Shown here piece after piece: positions 1 to 13,661 of a DNA stretch of 64,000 bases. Source of the stretch: Ancylostoma caninum (taxonomy: Eukaryota > Nematoda > Chromadorea > Rhabditida > Ancylostomatidae); the NCBI GenBank assembly GCA_037903475.1, contig JBAJFG010000370.1, positions 186,001-250,000 of the forward strand, in the 5' to 3' direction. The translations under genes were made by a program, and so were the position numbers. Numbering within the stretch: the stretch's first letter is position 1; each line of letters opens with the position of its first letter. The notes beneath the pieces are model-generated. The model saw only the letters and a list, made by a program, of their open reading frames with translations, was not told where the DNA came from and did no database searches.

Positions 1-551
1 ATATGCGATTCCTTCCATTCTGATGTTTCCTACCACCACTGAGTAAAATCCCTTTTGAGACGCAAATCCAGGTTGTGAGTGCTGCTGCGGAACACACGCA
101 CAACTCGACGCGCAAATATGAGCTCTCTATCGGGTTAGACATGAGCATATAGCGTGGAAGTACTTGTCGCTTTACGTCAAAATTTCACGCCAAAATTTCC
201 AAATAAAATATTTTTATGATTGTTAGGTCCGCGCCACTGACCAATCCATATCTGGGATCTAGGATTTTCCGCCTTTTTTCGGACCTCCATGAGAACCCCT
301 TTCTTCAAAAGTGTGATTGCTTTTCCTTCTATTAAACGTATTCCGAGCTGCGGTTCAAGTTTACAATTCGTTCCACCCTGAATCCCAGAATTCTTGGGAT
401 GAATATTCATTGAGACCTAGTACTGTACAACATTAGAATTCAGAAGCATATACCGATTCTATTTGGATTGTGCCATCAGGATTATTAATAAAAGTTGGAG
501 TTCTAAGGATTTGTTTTCTTGAGTTGTTGAGACTCTTTTCGATGCCTTTAT

Positions 552-592
552 TCTTTTTTTAGCTTTCGGCTTTTAAAGCCTTTGTCAGACCT
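552..592 (-). ncRNA. Degenerate hammerhead-like motif (Penelope-like-element remnant)
   Basis: Minus strand: CUGACAA (588-582, one base off the CUGANGA core), hairpin GGCUU-UAA-AAGCC (580-568), GAAA (567-564), then GCU. The layout equals that of the 38283-38334 ribozyme, but the core carries a G-to-A change and stem I is weak. Probably a decayed terminal-repeat fragment. Confidence 0.4.
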
Positions 593-2848
593 TAATACTC
601 AGAACAAATACAACAACATCAGGTACAACAATCTAGTTAGCAACAATACCGTTCGGCAAGACGTTGAAGATGACTCTACCAACACGGTACGCAAACCTAT
701 ACAAAAGATTCTCACTAAGGAGGATAGAGAAGAGCACCGCTGCATAGAAGGACCTCACCACTTTCGCTCGCAGCAGTAGAGTGGGAGGTATCAGAACCAG
801 AGATCCTTAAATGATTGAGGGATGATAATCAAGAGATTAAGGTTCTAAGGATTACAAAAGGGCAACTGCCATAATGCTTATTCCAGCTATTCCGTCCCGA
901 CTATGTAAGCTGGCGCTAAGCTACAAAGGTTATGTTACTTTGGATTAAAAAGATCTTCCTTAACCACTTTAAGTGATTGGTAACATTTGGAAAGAATTAA
1001 GCCTTACCCCCAATGCATTTTCTGGCAAAAGAAACCAAAATTCCTATAATTATACATGGGTGCATATGTGAATTCTGAATTGAAAAAAAAAAGAATTTCT
1101 TCAGCAGGTTATTTCTCCAGCAGAGATACTTGAGTGAAATAATATTGGAATAGAATGTACGTACTAAAGTGGTGCAGTGATGGATTCAGGCTGTTAAAAG
1201 TAAATATATTTCTGTGTTATATAACCAGAATATACGACGGACTTCAGCGGAATAAGATTTGAAAAGTCAATACAATCCACGTGTCACTCTCGTCGCAGTA
1301 TTTAGGCTCATTTTTGTTCGGAAAATGTCAAGACAAATGTCTCTTATTTCGTAAATTAGAAAAAGCCATGAAGAATGCCCATAGGAGAAAGAGAATCTGA
1401 GTTTGGTAGGAGTACCTGAGAGAAGGGTTAGTAGGATGAGGAGGCACAGCTTCGGAGGAGTGCACTGAAACACCGTTAGGTCCTCAAAAGACCTCCCCCT
1501 CCTAGACATATCTTGGTTATCAGAGATCTTGCGTGAAAGATCCACGAGGCAACCAAAATAGGAGAGAAATATGTAGGATTATATGCTGAATACTTCCAGG
1601 TCCCAGCGAGGCAACCGAAAATCAGCGGCTCTCCAGGGAAGTGTACACGAAAATTGAGGTGGAACATGTGCTCTGCGGAATGGAGTCGATGTTTGAGACT
1701 GAGTTCCTTGTTGTCGCTTGGTTTGTTGAGCCCCAACGACTCCCAATCTGTCTTGTAATAGATGCTGTTTTCTGACAGAGTTATAATACGCAACATGACA
1801 TTCGCAAACATGTGCTACATGAAGGAGTCTAGCAAGTAGTTTCTGGTTTGCGAAAGAGTTTTTCCTGGGAAAATTTAAGGGATCACAGAAGTGAGAACCA
1901 AACAAAGAACGAGGTGTTTGTGAATTCGTGGGATACGTAGCTGAAAAAATAGGAGGAGAAGAAAAGTAGGACAGTGTTGAAGGGGAGATAATCGAATCCT
2001 GTCTAAGGATAGGAACGAAGCAGGCGGCTTAATTACTTACATCTGCTTTTTACAAATCTTTTACTATTTATTTACGAATTTTACCCACATTAACGGGCTG
2101 TGGTTCCGCAAACGTAATTGCCCCAACTAATTTTCTCACCTTTCAATAATAATCTCCCACCCTCCACCTCCTCCCCCCCCCTAGTTATTTGACCGGTAAA
2201 CCCTAGACCCAAAATTGACGGAACTTCTGGAAAAAGACATCAGAATTCGCTCTCTACTGTAGTTTTTAATCTACCCAGATTGAATTATTTTTTTCATGCC
2301 GATAGGACTCCAATGAGTTTTGTGTGAGAGGGAGAGAGCCAAAAATCAATCAAGGACCGATCGTTTGAAAAACGGAGGAAAGTAAGTTGTGCGAACTCTC
2401 GTCAATTTGAGAAGAATCCAGTTATGTTAAAATTATATTTGTAGGGCTGACAGAAATAGGTAGTATGCAGGTCCTTCTCAAGGATTGAAGAAATTCAACT
2501 CAGGCTAAATGAAAACTGCTTAAAAGTTAAACATTCATAGAACAGTCAGTTCTCCAGCAAATTTTACACATTCTTCATGTCCTCCGCCAGCATTGGTGGT
2601 TGTACAAAAAGAACAGAGGAAAAAAAAAAAGAAAAACAAAAAGAAGAACTGAAATCTTTCACGATTCTCTACAGTAGAACAGGGAGAATTTTAGGATCCC
2701 TCTTCTTCAAGATTCATCACTAATCCGAAAAGAAATCGCTCTAAGCTATCAGCAATTCCAAATATTTTCTTGGTGAGCATACAAAAACAAAAACAAATAT
2801 CGACGCATCCAATATCAGCGAAGTATTTGAATAATGAGCTTCTATGTA
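593..2848. other. No gene recognised
   Basis: Overlapping open frames of 60-110 codons on both strands show no domain or codon pattern. Contains the C9 tract. Confidence 0.6.
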
Positions 2849-2903
2849 TTTAATAGCTGCATAATGAATATTTCTCTGGATTTAATAGCTGCATAATGAA
2901 TAT
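2849..2903 (+). repeat. 32 bp tandem duplication
   Basis: TTTAATAGCTGCATAATGAA occurs at 2849 and again at 2881. Two copies only. Confidence 0.7.
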
Positions 2904-5759
2904 GCTCCGGAATGCCTCGCTCAGAGGAGAGAATTCCTTGCAATGCAATCTCCTGAAGCGCTACAAAAACTGGTTCGGAATCACGATTGGTTATCGTTCA
3001 GCCAGAATTTCAATCCAGAACCAGAATTTCTCTCGAAGTAGAGACACGACTCTCTGTCAGATTGCTTCTGGATTAAAATACCTTAATCTTAGTCCACAGG
3101 AAGATAAAGGGGCAAAATTTACGCAAATATTCAATTTCTTTTCCTCCAACTTCGCACACGTTTTCATTTCATTAGCATTCAAGTACGCGTGTATCTATCT
3201 ATTTGAATACGACGTATAAGACAGTCGTGTAAAAAAAACTAACATAACAAAAAACATGTGTATGTAGCTATGTACATACGTACATACTTGCCCATTCCTT
3301 CTTTTAGAATTTTTTTTCAAGCTGAATCTTTGAGAAACTTCCTGATGCCTGTGATCCTGAAGTTCTCAACATCTCTTGACTAGCGATTTTTGATGCGTTC
3401 TTTTATTGTCGCGTGACATATTTTGATCATCATCAGATGTTAACCACCTATTAACGCTTGCACTTTAATAATGGCACGATTCAATGATGTTTGAACCGCG
3501 TCGTTAACTTGATATTAATACCAAAGAGGACATTTTGACCCAACTTGGACGAGGAAGAGCTGCATTTCCCCAGAAAGGGATTACATGGAGCGGGGGAAAA
3601 TTCCCGGTATCGGACGGGGAAGTGACATCGCCGTGAGGCAACGTTTACCTCCTAGGGTGTTTTCATTGTTTTTCAGTAACCACTGCACACATTAAATCCC
3701 CCTATAAAAACAATGTTTTCATCAACAAACTAATCGGAAGTCAGCACTGCACAACCATAATGGCCATGGTTTCCGTAGACGCGCAGCCGTGGCTTCTACC
3801 CAGACGAAGTGGGCTGCCGGTTCAGAAGCGTGGGCGAAATCAGTGCGGCTTTTCATTGCGATTTGATGAAGCTCTGTGGACAATTTCGCGGGAAAGAACT
3901 GGTGTCTTGATTAGGGCGCATTGTGTTGTGTCCTTGGGAGAAAACGAGAACTCAAAGAGAGTCAAGAGAATGGTGCGAGCAGAATTGCAAGGCTCAGATT
4001 TTGACGCTCGAGGGCAAGAACTATGGTGGAGTTCTGTGCTAAATTACACTAATGAATTGAGCAATTATTCGGAAGTTCGAGCAGATCGGTTCAATGCGCA
4101 TGAATACCACTTCGCCAACGCACTCGAATATTCGAAATATTCGAATGCTGGGAAACCAGGAGCTGATTAGAAACTCCGATAAAGAGTTGTTACTCGAACA
4201 TACTCTTTTAATTTCTTAAACACCCATAGTAAAACAAAACCAAACGGCGGCAACACGACGTATTAGGCCAGATTTTTTTCATTTTGAAGATTTCTCCGCA
4301 GTTTATCAGTACCTATATCACGCTACATCTTGCCCACTACTGGTTTCAGTGATTCCTTGCAGTCAACATGCTATATTTCTGCTTTCCAACTGGATACGTT
4401 AGCCATGCATATGTATGCGCATCAAGCATTCCAACTCATTCGATTTTTCGAATTCGAGAACACATTCTTGATCCGTGGTCCATGATGTAGACCAATGAAT
4501 TCACTCAACGCTTAATTAGTTGCCTCTTCATCATTGTCTTGAGCTATAATTTTTTTGTTCTCATTTTCATTGAATTTGTATCATTCAATTCGGAAAGTTA
4601 TAACCATGAACACTTGCCAACCCCTTATAATGTCTAGGCTCGCGACCAATATAGAGGTGTTTAATGCGGAGAGAAGCTTTAATTGGTCTATGAGAGTCTA
4701 AGAGTACATACCTTGACGTAGTATTTGTGCTGACACTCATGTGAAAGCTGATGAAACGCTTGAATTGCGACTGTTCCTGGAATTTCCACTGCCGATTTTA
4801 TGCTCGGAAAACTTCGCAATAAAAGACGAACCGGAATAATAGAGAATATGGCTCACAGGCGCAAAAAAAGAAAAACGCTCACTGAAGAGCAGGGATTTCT
4901 GAAGGAATTCAAGATTGGATATCTGTATGACGGTGAAAAGGAGCTAAAAATGAGATGACCAGCCTCTATCTCTATAGAAGTGTCCCCTAAAATTGCAAAC
5001 ACAGCTTTCAAATGAGTATTTAGTTGATTTGCTGCAGCACAGGAAAGAGTTTCATAAGAATATAGAAGATTATGAATATCTTGCAGGGTTCTTTTATTGT
5101 CTCAGAGTGAAGCTAAGCTTTTTTTTTGAATCCAACGCTCCATCATATCAGAGAAAAGCAAGCAAAAAAGTATTTCTTTATGATGGCTCCTGGACGGTCG
5201 GGGGGGGGGGGGGGTGGAGGCGCAAATTCAGCTGCGCAGGTGAAACAATTCGTAGAATGGAGAGAGCAGCGGAAAAAGTGGTCAACAAGAAAAGTGATGT
5301 TTTGCTACGGAGCTGTAAGTGGTCTCGGTCTGCAGGCTGAGTGGTTTACGTGGCCAGTGAAAAGAGCTCTTTTTTGGCCGTTCGTGGAAAACTCCAAATT
5401 TCGTTAACGCAGCTACTATTCAGCGGTAGACGCGGAATCACATCATCGCTGTGTAGATGTGGAGGTGGCGTGTCGTCGGGAAAAAAGATGCGGAGGATAC
5501 GGCGACAGTGAAAATAAAAGAAAATAATGTAGCAGCAGCAGAAGTGCAAAAACTTTGCCGAATAAGAGTATGAGAGAATAAGAGAACAGTCCTGCTGATG
5601 TTACATAGAATTTAAATCCTTCTCCGCAGGGAGATTCACGAATATTCCCCGCAAGACCCCTAGGGATTTTCGGCAAATTTGAACCAAGCGTGTTCTTTGA
5701 GCAAGAAAACCTGCTTTTCCATGAGGTGAAGGGAAAACAGTAACCAGAGGTCACATGCA
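2904..5759. other. No gene recognised
   Basis: A 136-codon open frame at 3760-4170 (+) has no recognisable motif and no flanking splice signals I trust. G15 tract at 5200. Confidence 0.55.
5200..5214 (+). repeat. G15 homopolymer; one of ~14 long G/C tracts in the window
   Basis: Long G or C runs: C9 2173-2181, G15 5200-5214, G10 6278-6287, G10 7460-7469, C14 8090-8103, G12 10124-10135, G14 15573-15586, G12 16924-16935, C11 17495-17505, G11 20282-20292, G13 22156-22168, G12 36827-36838, G12 40877-40888, G13 62584-62596. Such tracts can form G-quadruplexes and are known from Caenorhabditis genomes, where they need the DOG-1 helicase for stable replication. Confidence 0.85.
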
Positions 5760-5880
5760 ACATTAAGCTTACCCAGGGTAAACATGTTGACACTGCACAA
5801 ATTTACCCATCGTTAACACCGACGCATCGAGCGCCAAGACATTTACCGAGGGCAATCCCAATGATGCATACAGGGCCAGG
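5760..5880 (-). repeat. Dispersed repeat with TTACCC/GGGTAA motifs, copy on minus strand
   Basis: The complement shares ATGCATCATTGGGATT, GGTAAATG, TGTTAACGATGGGTAAA and GTCAACATGTTTACCCTGGG with 14618-14760 and, less clearly, with 21056-21190 and 19060-19140. Several sub-motifs are palindromic (TTACCCTGGGTAA type). Probably an old MITE family. Confidence 0.5.
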
Positions 5881-8800
5881 ACAATCAGGGACACGAAGGA
5901 TATACTCCGAACGCTTAGAACAACTTGCTAACGAGCTTTTGACGGGCAAGCTTCTGATCGCTTCAGTTATCGCTATCCCGGTGCATCGCATATTTCGAGG
6001 GTGGGAGGAATCTGATATGCATTGTTTTGACTCTTCGCTGTTAACAAATTGTCTAAATGAAAGACTGCAGTAGTTTTTGGATTCCGCTTACGACGTGAAA
6101 CTTGCCAACAACAATTCCTACATGAAAGCTTGTTTGCAAGTTGTTTTAGGGCAAATACGTGCTTATAAGTTGTTCTATAGGTAATCGGTTGTGTAAAACA
6201 AACCTCAACTACTAGGAAGTTCTTAGAACCTGGTTGGCTTTCTAATGAGCCAGTTGTGGCCGTGAGAGTAAAGGAGAGGGGGGGGGGTGAGAGTTGCAAG
6301 TTGTAGAAAAGTTCAGAGATTCTTTGATACATAGATGTGGGAAAGTCATCGCATTTTCACTAAAACTAAAATGTGATTATAATACTATTCATGGAGCAAA
6401 TCCTAATCTCTAATCTTCAAGAGAAATTCTTCTATTTTCCAACTTCATATAATTCATTTCTAATTTCCACAAAGAAAAACGAGATACTTTATCAAGCATT
6501 GGGCTAAATTTGGCATGTCCATAGCTGGAACAGTGCCAGGCCATGATAAATGAAGGTATTTTCGGCTGAGAGACCAGTTCCACGACCACGAGGAACCTAA
6601 TCCAGATGTTTACAGGAAATTCCATGACGTTGGCCCTTCAACCTCTTGAAGAACCCCCTAATAGGTCAGAGGGCTCAACGGACAGCGCAGAGAACGAGTA
6701 AAGAGAAGAACGGCTGAAGGAGTTCAAGAATTCAAGAGCAGTCCCTCCTCTTCTGCGGAATTTTGAGGAGGTTCGTTGCAACTCTCACGCAACGGTACGG
6801 AGTTTTCTTAACTAAATAATTCAGTTATGCTCTGAGCATGGCCGTTTTTTCTCAGGAATACAGGCTACTGAATATTGTTCTCTCCAATTCACGGAAAACA
6901 GAAATTTTCCAGAAACAACGACCTCTAATTGTTTATACGTCCAGTCCAAAGAAGTGAGAGTTGTTTGCCATTCTTTGGTAATACGAAATTAGACTTTCAT
7001 AACAGCAGAACGCACAAAGGACATCCGAAAAACGTGATTTATACCAGATATTCGCTCGTAGTATTAAATTTATGACACACGCACTATATAGTGCAAACAA
7101 ATAAATAAATAAGTGCGCAGATAAATTCCTCGGCTAGGAGTCCGCAAAAGGAATACGCGTGGACAATTTGTCCGCAGATTTGTTTGATGAGGCGCGAATC
7201 CACAGTATCCTTTGAACATCAGGAATTCGGCTATTTTCAATGTAGTTGGCAAATATTTTGCATAAAAATTCGAGTATTCGAAAGAAAAGCTGTGGTCCAT
7301 GACTCATCACGAGGTCTAGGATCCTGTAAATGACATATTCTGCAGGTGACAATGCTGGATTTGAAGGCTTTGCGAGGACAACACTTAGCAGCTCCAGGAA
7401 TCCGTGCAATGGAAACAACCCCTGCAAGATAAAGATGTAGCGGTCAAGACTAAACGGAAGGGGGGGGGGTGGTGGTGGTGGTGGAGTTTTCTGGAAGAAT
7501 CAGAGATCCCAGACGACCACAAACGGGCGAGTGCTGGAGCGTAACCGGCTACGGCGGCTACTTTTGCCCAGACCACTAACTTTCACACGCTTATGCCGCT
7601 GCTCGTCTAACAAGAGTGTTTTGACGCGGCAGTGGAGAGACACTTGATCTTCGAATAGGTCTGCGGCTGGCGCGGACCTCATCCATGCGCAGGTCTCCAG
7701 AGGATGCAAGCAAAAACGTAGAATATATGTATGTATGAGTGTTCGTCTCCGCCACTAATGTCCTATGTGAACACATTGCCTACACCCCTTGTACTCATCC
7801 AGACCTATAGAGTGTCCTCGTTGTGCGTCGCCTTGTCCCTTTAATTGTCTCCAATAATACCTCTCCCAAATAGGAAAGCTGTCCTTTGTGTAGAGGTTCG
7901 CCATTTCGGGTTATGACTACTTGGAAAAAGTGTTCAAGATGAAATGGGCTGGGAAGTTCCCAAAGGTCAAGTAGGGTCAAGATGTTTCCTAGAAAAGAAA
8001 GACGAACTATAACATCGGAAGAATCTTCTAGAAATATTTACTACGGATCACGGAAATTACTCAGAAAGGAAAGACACCCTGTCCCTCTGCCCCCCCCCCC
8101 CCCACATACCCCGTCTCCGCTCCCCTGCCTACACTACAAAATCCGGTAAATTCTGGAACAAAAACGAAAAAAATTGCGGATGTGAGTCGGCTCTCATGGA
8201 TGTTAACGCACACTCTCATAACTCTAATAAAAATTCTGGGGTGGGAAGGGGAAGGAGGTAGGGTGAGGTATCAACAGAGAAAAGGGGCGGTCCCTCTGCT
8301 ACACGATTGGTGCAGCCAAACACATACTTTCCTTGTGTTTTCAGATTCAAATGTCACATTGTACCCTATTCATGCGCAATTGGGATATGTCATGACGAAC
8401 TTAGACAGGACAAGTTGACATTCAAAGGCGGGAGAAGGTGTTCTAGTGCACCAATCGCCCAAAAGAGACGCCGTATCGTTTCAAATTATAGTGCACCCAA
8501 GGTTTCTAGGTGTGCACACGTATTAAGAGATGGGAAAACATGGAAAAGATAGACGAAAATGTGAAAAGTCCAATCCCCTGCAAGAAGAGCATTCCACTCG
8601 TGTTTTGGCAAAAAAAAACCCTGCAATCTGTGAGGAGAGAAAAACAAGAAAATTATTTGAAAACTTGGTGCAAGCGTGCTCCATAATCACTTACTGACCC
8701 ATTGAGAATTGCCTGGTGGAGAATGTCTAGGTATTGCAGTATTGGCATGGAAAGGAGCTAGGGGAGGATGCTGATTCTTTCTGTAATCAGTGAACCCCGG

Positions 8801-11800
8801 ATCACCATCACATAAGATGGAAGGTATTATGGTGGCAATCGCCAGTGGAGGTACGTAAACCTTTACCTTGGGGTATGAGGCTTCATCTGAGATTTATGAA
8901 CGCATAACCGAGCGAAACCAAGTTAGGAAACCAAATTCCACTACATCCTTCTCCTAATACATATGTATGTAGTAGTCTATGCATAGGATAACCAATCACG
9001 CTAACCATAGACGTCTCGCTTGGTTAATGTTTGAGACCCAGCCCTGGTAAAGTTGTGGGTAAACGTGGTAGCTAGGTCAAGACCAAGCATGTCGTACCCA
9101 ATTCCAAGGCTTAGGAGTAGACGTTCTGATGAGCGCCAAAGAAGTTCAAACTTCTGAGGCAGTCGTGATTACCGAGGGTAAACTCAACCTCTGAGTGGAC
9201 GGAAATGGAATGGAAAGGGTTGAAAAGGAATAGATTAACCCTAAATTCTACCTACAATACCCCATTGGAAGAAAATATCGGGAAGAATGCAGCTGTGTCC
9301 TGCAAAGTAAACTTGCAGCCGCGTCCAGCTAAGCAAACTATGTCGAAGCTAATTCAGATGTTCATTTGTGGAAAAGAAGTAAGCCGACATGTGACGGACA
9401 CAACTTGGCAGGTGAACAGCGCTGCCGATGAGGCAGAATGTTCTGGAGAAAACAACTTTTCCCGTTCGGGAGAAATCCTGGATCGGATTGTGTGAAAGAA
9501 ACAGAAAACGAGGTCAAGCAGTTCAAAAAGTGCCCCTTGACGAGCGCTCATCAACGTCTGCAAGGAACTTTTCCTCTCGAGATATTTCACCGGATTCCTT
9601 TGGGGAGCTACAGCGTCTCAAAGATCGTGGCAATGTTTGCCTTTTAACGGAGCTACTGCTTACGTAAGGAATTAATAAAAGTCAAAAAGGACGTAAACAC
9701 GACCATTCTAATGAAGAAACAAAGCAGAAGCCTCAGAAAATCCCCTACAAAGCAGAAGCCCCAGAAAACCACAAGCTATGGATCTCTTCAGGGCCTCAAC
9801 TAGGGGCCGGAAATTCTAGAAAAGAGGCCTCGCTAAGCTCTAATCACATGAAAATCTTAATGCTTTCCGACGGACACATCCTGTTGAGCTTATCTGGACA
9901 CGGAAAAAATAACATATCTTAGGGATAAGATGACGTGCCTATAGCATTTTGCAATGGTAAAATAAGCCCAGAAGGTGGAGAAGGAGATGAAATTATCCCG
10001 ACTCCGATCCAGAAAGAATTCCCAGGGAACCCCAGGAAAACCCGGTGCAGGTGAACTTGTCACGCAAATAGCGGGTAATCACAGGTTGTCAGCCGAACAC
10101 ATGGAATTTGCCAGGTACCGGGTGGGGGGGGGGGGTTGATGGCTGTAATGTCAACAGAACGACGAGGTGCTGACGAGCTCAAAGCTCGCCGTGACGTTTC
10201 AAGTGTCGGCCGAGTGGAATGGCAGCGTTGAGAACGTGGAAAGTGGGCGCGATTACTGGAAATAGCACATCCGGAAAGGATGGATCGAGGACAGAAGTCA
10301 CGCCGACAATTTCTAATTTCTAAACTATTAACTATTAACCAGACCCTGACGGAAGCTAGACAGGTGCTCCTGGGGAAAACCGCCACGCCTGGATACCGCA
10401 ATCCAGGTGAAAGTGGTAGACGCTCCCCGGGAAACCGGAAAACTCAACAAATACGCCGACTGTATGGATTACCGCGCTTCGAAGTACGTTCTTTTTATTT
10501 GTTCAAACCGGTGAGAGACCAGAAATGCGAGAAATTTTCCTGTGATTTGGCGTAAAGAACCTGAAGCCTCTCCTAACTATCCAGAAGGCTTCGAGTGCAG
10601 CGCAAACTATTCCAGATAAATGGTTCTGGAAATCAGGGGTTCTCGCGCTGACGTATTGTGATGGCTGCGGGGGAACTAATAATAGGACATTCACAGAAGT
10701 AACCCTGGCATTTGAAATAATCTCCCCTTTGTGAAAAATACATGGTGATTGATACCAGCACAGGGTCTACTCAAATCCTTTAGACGAGTAAACAAGAAGC
10801 CAGGCCAAAAGGACCTTTCTCTGCGTCGACATGGATTTTAGGGCTAGCACGAGGTGCTTTTACCATAATGAATTATCGTGGTAATTGGGAATATTTCTAC
10901 GTGCTTCATTATCACCTATACTTTCGTACGACTAAACGCTCTCGCCGCAGTCCCCCCTCAGAAACTTTCGAGCATCCTCTAATAGTCTAGAGCATTCATT
11001 AGAAACAAGAAATTCCTCACCTTTTGAGAGCAAATTTCTTTTCCCTACAATACTTTGAACTGGAACGTTACCATCAGATCAGAAGAGGAAATTTTCTCCA
11101 AATTCTAAGGCGGCGTGTCCTGTTCAAATAACAAGAGTCCTGGACATATAAGTTTGGGAATGGTATGGAATGGAAATCCTGTCCAAAGTTTTCAAGCTCT
11201 CATTTTATTCACAAAGCTTTTTTAATGAGGAAGAGAGGGGAGTGACCCATGGGATATTACGCGATATTGTAGTACAAGGCTAGCCGGGTACTGCGGCTAC
11301 AAACAAGACTTCAAACTGACATGAAAGGTCCAAGAAAAACGGAAAAGATTGGGAATCCTGCGTTGCACTACCTATTCTTCACGTCTATTTCAGCATTCTC
11401 TCCGATAAAGGTGCTTATTAAAAATAAGCAGAGCTGGTTGGGGTAGCGAACCTTGTATTCTCCACTCTCTTGACCTTTCCTCCCTTACAGTGATCTGGCC
11501 TGCCTTTTCGAGACTTAATTGCCGAAAAAACTTGCTCTTCCGGGATAAATCGAGGGTAGTCAATTTTCTCGACTCCTAGATCTCGAAGTTTCTCAAGCGA
11601 GAAAATAATAGATACGTCGCTGCTACCTATAACTTTTATCTTGAAAGTCGAGAAAGTTGGTAAAGTCTCGATAAAAATTAAAAAAATATAAAAATTCCGT
11701 ACAGGGCTTTTCTATCAACTTATGAATAATTCGAGAGACGAAAAATTGAGTGCACAGACGTCCAAAGCTAATTTATGCTCAGTTCCAAGAGCTCTTCCGA

Positions 11801-13099
11801 GGATTTCAGGTGTGCTGTCTGCTAGTCAATCAATCACTTAGACATGCAAATTCAAGGGGAGAACTCAGAAAAGTAATCACAGAGTGGAAAAAGGGCAGTA
11901 AGAGTTGTGCACTTCCAATCGAATTTCCACAGAATTCATGAAATACTCTTCAGCGACTAAGTCGATGGAGTTTTGTCAGCATTTTCCGATCGTTGCCAAA
12001 TATTATACTTCGGTAAGTGTGCCATGAAAATTGTCGAGTATTCTGTCTAAAACTCAGTGTCAGATTGAAAGGCCTAACGAAAGCGAACAGGACCCGATTC
12101 CAGTACTGTGCTCACGATTACGTAGGTATCCATAAGATATAATAATACGCTGAATACAAGAGTGCCGAGATCGCATACCGACTACCTTGCACAACCAAAA
12201 CAGGTCAATCCCAACGAAAAGAAAAGAAACATCTAGTAAAGCTTTACTTTCCCTTATTTTTAGCAGTAAAGTCTGCTTTTTGACGAATTCTTTAATTATA
12301 TGAAAAGTGGTGGATTTGCTTTCTTTTTTTGATGCTACAAACTTTAGATGATTGCAGAAAAAGACATATTGCCCAGTGTAGGAGACCTATGAGGGAAATG
12401 TACAAAATGGAGACCAACTACATACATCAAAGGCAGAAAGACACTTTCACATTTATTGAACTCCTTACTTTCTGTACCAGTGAAAGTTCTTCTTCACAAT
12501 AGTAATAAAGAGTGCGATGAGCGATTTTGCCGCTTGATTCGAATGCAACTCCGAGAGATCATTGTTTGAATGGATCTTTACTACTGGAAGAAGGTTCAAG
12601 ATCTCGATGAGATTGACAAATCAAAGAGGTCAGTGGTTGACTTTTTCAATGTAGGTAATTTACGAGTACAACAGGGGATCAAGGCTACATTCCAGCGTTG
12701 GAGATATACGAAGCTTTGTACTTGGAAGTTGTATGTACGTAGGTCCGCTCCACGTAATGTTTTTCATTCTAAGTTCTGGAAAATATGTATTTAGAGGGCA
12801 TGACGACATCTGCAGAAGTTTAAGCGCTAGATATGGCAAAGATGAGGGAGATATCGGCCTTAGACCTCTGACTTGATCAGATTCCTCCCGAAATGACCAT
12901 GAAATTGAAATAAATTCAATGTGAATAAACAGGTGAACCCAGTGGGTTCGAATAACTCACTTTTTCATCGAATTTGAATCCACAAAAATTTGAATAATCG
13001 GGTCTTGGGTGTTTTCGAAATGTCAAAATTTCGCTTTGCCAAAGACTCGCATCTTGAAATGCAAGAAATTGGGGGGAGGGGGGCGTGGGAAAAGCAGCG
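5881..13099. other. No gene recognised; G/C tracts
   Basis: Four G/C homopolymers. A CCGGGTACTGCGGCTAC segment at about 11276-11292 resembles a decayed Helitron 3' end. A (GGT)n run lies at 7468-7486. Confidence 0.55.
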
Positions 13100-13330
13100 A
13101 CCTACTCTGCCGGTGTCAGGGGCCAGACACAAGATATAAATAAAATAATGAAAGTATTTATTTAAACGTCGAATAATTAATAATAATTATTTTTCAAAAA
13201 TAATAATTGAAGTATATAATTAAAAGTAAACTGATACATAATTTTCATTCATTTTATAAAGTGATTTCAAACTTCCGGTTACTCATTATCGAGGGGTGGG
13301 TGGGGTGCCGGATGCGTCCGCCACTTGTTT
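13100..13330. repeat. AT-rich block with hAT-like end
   Basis: Ends near 13325 in GCGTCCGCCACTTG (complement CAAGTGGCGGACGC), resembling hAT termini such as CAGTGGCGGA. The interior 13130-13260 is almost pure A/T. Similar in layout to 16893-17130. No clear target duplication. Confidence 0.35.
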
Positions 13331-13436
13331 TTATTTATACGTAAATGTCTAAGCAAAGTGTTCTATTAGCAAGGTATGCATGCATGTGAAGTGCCTATAA
13401 ATATATGTTACTTGTGTATACTGGGCGTTTATAACG

Positions 13437-13661
13437 GTGCATTTTCTGCGCCATGTACGCGGTGCGACCGCGCCGCTCGCAATGGAATCTTCTCCGCAAC
13501 AGCAAACTAAGGTTTTGCTTGGTAGATAGTTAGTCGATGACGAGCATCAAATATGATGAAAAAATATCAAGAAAACCCTGATTTGCCGCCACAGCGGTGA
13601 TTCCAGCGGGAGCGGCGTGGCCGCGCCGCGTACGTCCCGTGTCTGCGGAAAACACACTGCC
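13437..13661. repeat. GC-rich fold-back repeat, copy 1
   Basis: The left arm (GTACGCGGTGCGACCGCGCC...) and right arm (complement GTACGCGGCGCGGCCACGCC...) form an imperfect inverted repeat. The termini are GTGCATTTTC and, complementary, GTGTTTTC. The middle contains ACATCAAATATGAT-like sequence shared with 53472-53650. Probable MITE; no target duplication was identified. Confidence 0.6.

Noticed and set aside
3760..4170. 136-codon open frame (+)
   Set aside because: No recognisable domain, signal peptide or convincing codon pattern; overlapping frames are similarly open. Length alone is not enough in 64 kb.
4749..4775. Hammerhead from CTGATGAAACG
   Set aside because: GAAAC follows the core with no room for stem II; chance match.
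11269..11295. Second Helitron 3' end (GCCGGGTACTGCGGCTAC)
   Set aside because: Lacks the upstream hairpin and the terminal CTRR-T context, and no matching 5' end was found.
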